Below are positions 60,581 through 64,000 of a stretch of DNA of 64,000 nt, piece by piece (within the stretch, counting starts at the first letter, position 1; each line of letters starts with the position of its first letter). Origin of the DNA: Vibrio mexicanus. Lineage in GTDB: Bacteria > Pseudomonadota > Gammaproteobacteria > Enterobacterales > Vibrionaceae. The stretch lies in contig NZ_JYJP01000133.1 of the NCBI RefSeq assembly GCF_001012815.1, positions 1 to 64,000 on the forward strand, read 5' to 3'. The translations under genes and the position numbers were made by a program. The notes under the pieces are model-generated. The model searched no databases, was not told the DNA's origin, and saw nothing but the letters and a program-made list of their open reading frames with translations.

Positions 60581-61492
60581 ATGGAAAGAAGTAGGGCAGT
60601 AAAGCCACTCGTCACCTGTACCAAATTAATGGCCATTGCAGCATTTGCGCTACCGGTATGGCTGCCGTCCGTTCAAGCGCAAGAATTTCTATGTGATGCG
60701 ACTCAAGCATCAACGAATGAGCTTCCTGTACTGGAAAAAAATTGCCCTATCGGCAAAGGGTTATGGGGCAACCAAAAGCCGAAACATAAACAAAGTACAT
60801 TTTGGATTCAGTGTGGTTTGCTCAATAAGCCGCTATCGTTGGCTGACGCTAAATCTTTGTATAACGTTGTTTCAGGCGATGTCTGGAATAAGCCAGAAGA
60901 CAAAGGTACGCGCTGTTTAATTGGCCCTTATCAAGACTATAAGCAAGCGGCTTCCGACCTAGTAAATGTTAGAAAGGTAAAAAGTTACGAAGAGGCCTTT
61001 ATTCGTGAAGTCGCCAACAAATCGGCAGGTATGGCTAAAACGAGTCCAAAACCGGTTCAGCGTCAGCCAGAGAAACCCAACAAGGCTACATCGACAGCTG
61101 CCGCGGTGACTGCATCACCGATAGCCAGTTCGGCGGTTGAGGTTGATAAGGAAATGCCAAGCGAAGTGACTATTCGCCTAACAGCGGAAGTTGCAGGTGT
61201 GACGTTTAAAGTGCCGTATCTGATGTTTAGCGATGAGCAGTTTTACATGGAACACAACCTGCCTTGGAATCGCCTTAACTATAAGTCGGCAGGCGAGGTG
61301 TGTGCGGATATCGACATGATGTTGCCGACCGAAGCACAATGGCAACAGCTGTTAGATGCCAACATCATGAGCAAGAATAAATGGCCAATGCATTTGCCTT
61401 ATTGGGGTAAAGACCGAAAAGCCTTATTTACTACTGGAAAAGTGAGCCAGCTTAAAGGAACCTCTCTGCTGAATGTCACTTGTGTAAAGTGA
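60581..61492 (+). CDS. Secreted SPOR-domain protein
   Basis: A 303-residue exported protein. A signal peptide (LMAIAAFALPVWLPSVQA) is followed by a SPOR-like fold (about 70-145) with FWIQCG at the start and CLIGPYQDYKQAASDLVNVRK and the downstream helix at the end. SPOR domains bind peptidoglycan stripped of stem peptides at division sites. A Pro/Ala/Thr-rich linker (145-190) and a second, uncharacterised C-terminal domain follow. It has several cysteines (C38, C55, C78, C109 and others) that may form disulfides. Function beyond cell-wall binding is not known. Confidence 0.75.
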   Translation: MERSRAVKPLVTCTKLMAIAAFALPVWLPSVQAQEFLCDATQASTNELPVLEKNCPIGKGLWGNQKPKHKQSTFWIQCGLLNKPLSLADAKSLYNVVSGDVWNKPEDKGTRCLIGPYQDYKQAASDLVNVRKVKSYEEAFIREVANKSAGMAKTSPKPVQRQPEKPNKATSTAAAVTASPIASSAVEVDKEMPSEVTIRLTAEVAGVTFKVPYLMFSDEQFYMEHNLPWNRLNYKSAGEVCADIDMMLPTEAQWQQLLDANIMSKNKWPMHLPYWGKDRKALFTTGKVSQLKGTSLLNVTCVK

Positions 61493-61506
61493 TAGTTCGT
61501 TTGATG

Positions 61507-61535
61507 AAAAAGCCCGCAAATGCGGGCTTTTTTTT
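61507..61535. terminator. Bidirectional terminator between the SPOR gene and the DUF6482-like gene
   Basis: AAAAAGCCCGCA/TGCGGGCTTTTT stem, T runs on both strands. Confidence 0.85.
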
Positions 61536-61539
61536 GTGG

Positions 61540-61791
61540 CTATTTCCAACCTAGATCTACTTCCATGATTGGTGACATCCCATCCTGTTCACCGCACATT
61601 TCGTCGTACGTGCTGCAATGAATGAGACTTGCCGAGTGGTAGTGACCCTCAATAAAGTGCGCTTTGGCATGTTTTAAGCCGGCAAACTTTAACGGTTGCT
61701 GGTTATCATCTTTGATCAGCTCTTTGTGGTTTCCCAATACTTGGTAACCGAGATAGATATCCCCTTCAAAAGATTCAATCAGTAATTTCAT
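61540..61791 (-). CDS. Small conserved protein, DUF6482-like
   Basis: An 83-residue soluble protein beginning MKLLIESFEGDIYLGYQVLG, with LKFAGLKHAKAHF in the middle and the C-terminal YDEMCG...MEVDLGWK. It resembles DUF6482 proteins of vibrios; I assign this from memory of the pattern and it needs a profile search. It has three cysteines. A GGAGG ribosome site lies just upstream (61797-61801). Its role is unknown. Confidence 0.7.
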   Translation of the reverse strand: MKLLIESFEGDIYLGYQVLGNHKELIKDDNQQPLKFAGLKHAKAHFIEGHYHSASLIHCSTYDEMCGEQDGMSPIMEVDLGWK

Positions 61792-61985
61792 AACGGCCTC
61801 CTTGCTTAAAGTTTAATCAAATACGAACCAGTTCGAGAGAAAGTTCACCTGATTTGCAGCAAGGTCGCATCAAGTAGAGCGTGTACTTCGCGTTTACTAA
61901 GCTCAGAAAAAAGCATCGCTTGAGTATAAATTACTGATTGCCCATAATGTTATCAGTAACATGCAAATAACAACGACCAGCCTTT

Positions 61986-62992
61986 ATGTCTCAAGCAAAT
62001 AAGAAAAGCAGACCTACGTTAGAAGATGTCGCCAATTGTGTTGGTGTGACCAAGATGACGGTGTCGCGTTACATGCGAAACCCAGACTCGGTGGCGCAAA
62101 AGACTCGAGAGAAAATAGCCGCAGCGATAGAAGAACTGGGTTATATCGAAAACCGCGCTCCGGCCATGCTGTCGAAATCATCCAGCAAGGCGATTGGTAT
62201 TTTGCTGCCTTCACTGTCTAACCAGATTTTTGCTTCTTTTGTTCAGGGTATTGAGGCGGTGACCAAAGCCAATGGCTACGAGACTTTACTTGCCCACTTT
62301 AGCTACGATGAGCTAGAGGAAGAACGCAAGATAGCATCGCTGCTGTCTTATCAGGTCGACGGCTTGATTCTGACCGAAAGTCACCACACCAAACGCACTT
62401 TGCAGATGATTAAGAACTCGGGTGTTCCTGTGGTGGAAACCATGGAAATGCCAAGCGACCCGATCGATATGGTGGTTGGCCTTGATCACGTGGATGCCTC
62501 GTATCAAGTCGTCAAACGTATGATTGAAGCTGGCAAACGCTCGATCGCTTACTTTGGTGCTCGCTTGGATACGCGTACTAAGCTGCGTATGCAAGGTTAT
62601 GATCAAGCGATGCAAGAAGCAGGGCTGCAAGTCAAACATGTATTAACCGAGGCGCACTCTAGCTTTTCGCTCGCCGATGAACTGTTAGATATGGCGCTTC
62701 GCGACTATCCCGATTTAGATGGTGTGTTCTGTACCAATGATGATATTGCGATAGGCACCTTACTCAGTGCCCAAAAGCGGGGAATCAAGGTTCCGAGCCA
62801 GTTATCTGTCGTCGGTTACAATGCGCTAGATATTGGTCAAACGATCAGTCCTAGCTCACCAGTGTCGATACGCCACGTTTTGAAATCGGCGAGAAGAGTG
62901 CCGAGTTGCTGCTGTCAAAGCTAAAAGGTGAAGAGATCGAACAGCCGATTGTCGATATGGGCTATCGTATCTCTGAAGGTGAAAGTATCTAG
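61986..62992 (+). CDS. gntR: Gluconate-operon repressor GntR, LacI family (frame interrupted by one lost base)
   Basis: A 335-residue LacI-type regulator. The helix-turn-helix is RPTLEDVANCVGVTKMTVSRYMRNP (about 8-32), and a sugar-binding periplasmic-like domain follows (ILLPSLSNQIFASFVQG, GYETLLAHFSYDE, DGVFCTNDDIAIG). The frame drifts at SPSSPVSIRH and stops at 62924. Restoring one C at 62855 gives SLTSVDTPRFEIGEKSAELLL to 62992, which is normal GntR length (331 in E. coli). The convergent edd fits control of the gluconate/Entner-Doudoroff pathway. Confidence 0.9.
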
Positions 62993-63010
62993 GAAAGATG
63001 CCAGTTAAGG

Positions 63011-63040
63011 AAAAGGCGAAGCATGAGCTTCGCCTTTTTT
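63011..63040. terminator. Bidirectional terminator between gntR and edd
   Basis: AAAAGGCGAAGC/GCTTCGCCTTTT with an ATGA loop. Confidence 0.85.
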
Positions 63041-63059
63041 GATTGAGTTTACCGCCACA

Positions 63060-64000
63060 CTAAACGATAAAGCTCGCACCTTGCTCAGCACTAGAGACGC
63101 TTTGTCGCAAAACGCTAAATAGATTGCGGCCCCAAGTTTGTTGAGATATTTCGGTATCAAGCTCTAAAGCTTGACGTCCTGTGGTATCACTCAAGTTGTT
63201 CAACTCGCCCGATTGGCAATCTAAACGTAGAATATCACCATTACGCACCAGCCCGATCGCACCACCACGCAAGGCTTCAGGCGACAGATGAATTGCAGAC
63301 GGGATTTTACCTGACGCGCCAGAGAGCCTGCCGTCCGTCACTAGTGCCACCTTAAAGCCCACCTTTTGCACATTGCCAAGAATCGGCATCAGCTTATGTA
63401 GCTCAGGCATGCCATTTGCGGCAGGGCCATTATGGGTGACCACTACGATGCAATCTTTGTTGAGCTCTCCGCGCTGGTAGGCAGCTTCCACTTCATGCTG
63501 ACATTGGAATACGACCGCAGGGGCTTCAATCACACGTTGATCGTCTTTGACGGCTGAAACTTTCACTACCGCATTCCCCAAGTTACCGGTTAGGACACGA
63601 GTTCCCCCGTCGCTTGGAATACTTGCTCTGGCGCGGCAATCACTGAATCGTCTTGAGATTGTTCGCAACGAACCCACTCAAGCTGGCCTTGATTTAATGT
63701 TGGTAGGCTCATTTGATCTTCGAATTCACCAAATGCAGGAGAAACATCGCGGTGCAGTAGTCCGGACTGATCCAGTCTACGCATTAGGGCAGGCACACCA
63801 CCAGCCTGTTGGAATGCGTTCATATCGGCTGGGCCATTCGGGTAAACACGTGCAAGCAGTGGAACGACTTCCGATAGCTCACTGATGTCTTGCCAAGTCA
63901 GAATGATGCCTGCGGCTCTCGCCACTGCCACCATGTGAATACTGTGGTTGGTGCTGCCGCCCGATGCCAGTAGCGCGATGATGCCGTTAATCAAGCTCTT
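63060..64000 (-). CDS. edd: Phosphogluconate dehydratase Edd, C-terminal part (window edge; frame interrupted by one lost base)
   Basis: Edd removes water from 6-phosphogluconate to give KDPG, the first step specific to the Entner-Doudoroff pathway, using a 4Fe-4S cluster. The 5' part lies outside the window. Visible are SGGSTNHSIH, LLARVYPNGPADMNAFQQAGG, VVVTHNGPAANGMPELHKL and LVTDGRLSGASGKIPSAIH, which separate Edd from the related IlvD. A G is missing in the run 63604-63608: restored, it reads FQATGGTRVLTGNLG. It converges with gntR. Confidence 0.92.

Overview
The window looks like the origin-proximal part of the large chromosome of a Vibrio species (family Vibrionaceae; species not resolved). 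Evidence: the gene order thiCEFSGH, ubiE-ubiJ-ubiB-tatABC, hemB-RyhB-polA-Spot42-engB, csrC-yihI-hemN and ilvY/ilvC-ubiK-vexAB matches what I recall of Vibrio chromosome 1; the long RyhB, the class II ketol-acid reductoisomerase and the Vex-type efflux pump are typical of gamma-proteobacteria of this group; and two perfect parS centromere sites lie 3.8 kb apart, which places the region close to oriC. No phage, integron, plasmid or CRISPR material was seen. It is mostly core genome.

Layout. 1-300: tail of a tRNA operon (tRNA-Trp), followed by a decayed copy of the tRNA tail and its terminator. 522-2742: a secreted phospholipase D-like protein and the fluoride channel gene crcB. 2777-9345: TPP riboswitch and the thiamin operon thiC-thiE-thiF-thiS-thiG-thiH, with parS inside thiE and again after thiH. 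9405-20158: M24 aminopeptidase P, LysR/Bcr-type efflux pair, asnC, a GGDEF-EAL sensor, rsmJ, and the stress/iron-storage group uspA, ftnA, uspB. 20331-25059: flavoprotein, HDOD protein, EamA transporter, rmuC. 25123-29791: ubiquinone genes ubiE-ubiJ-ubiB, then tatABC. 29851-32110: a 38-residue zinc-ribbon-like protein, tatD, hemB. 32374-36035: the sRNA RyhB under a Fur-box promoter, polA preceded by DnaA-box-like sites, and the sRNA Spot 42. 36506-42048: engB, cytochrome c4, a CsrB/CsrC-type sRNA, a methyltransferase, yihI, a DUF2489 protein, hemN. 42145-45227: ilvY/ilvC, an ERIC-like palindromic repeat, ubiK. 45397-50267: RND efflux operon vexA-vexB and its TetR regulator with a perfect 22-bp operator palindrome. 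50477-53009: rep and a cytochrome c5. 53289-54205: tRNA-Arg-His-Pro-His-Pro and an array of decayed tRNA-Pro tail plus terminator units. 54931-60441: a peptide/dipeptide ABC importer operon. 60581-64000: SPOR-domain protein, small conserved protein, gntR and the C-terminal part of edd.

The most important technical observation is that ten protein genes (crcB, thiH, the Bcr-type transporter, rsmJ, the HDOD gene, rmuC, polA, vexB, vexA, gntR) plus edd and one tRNA-Pro are each interrupted by loss of one or two bases. All events are deletions, never insertions, and most fall in G or C runs. Adding the lost bases restores full-length proteins of the normal family size. polA cannot plausibly be broken in this way in a living relative, so these look like assembly or homopolymer errors. 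I therefore annotate each as one gene spanning the break.

Three well-known regulatory RNAs (RyhB, Spot 42, a CsrC-type RNA) sit within 6.3 kb around polA-engB, so this short interval links iron starvation, carbon catabolite control and the Csr system. I did not find a convincing wholly new system. The better leads are the tRNA-relic repeats, the unassigned N-terminal half of ThiE that carries parS, the small zinc-ribbon protein next to tatC, and a possible extra transcript after Spot 42.
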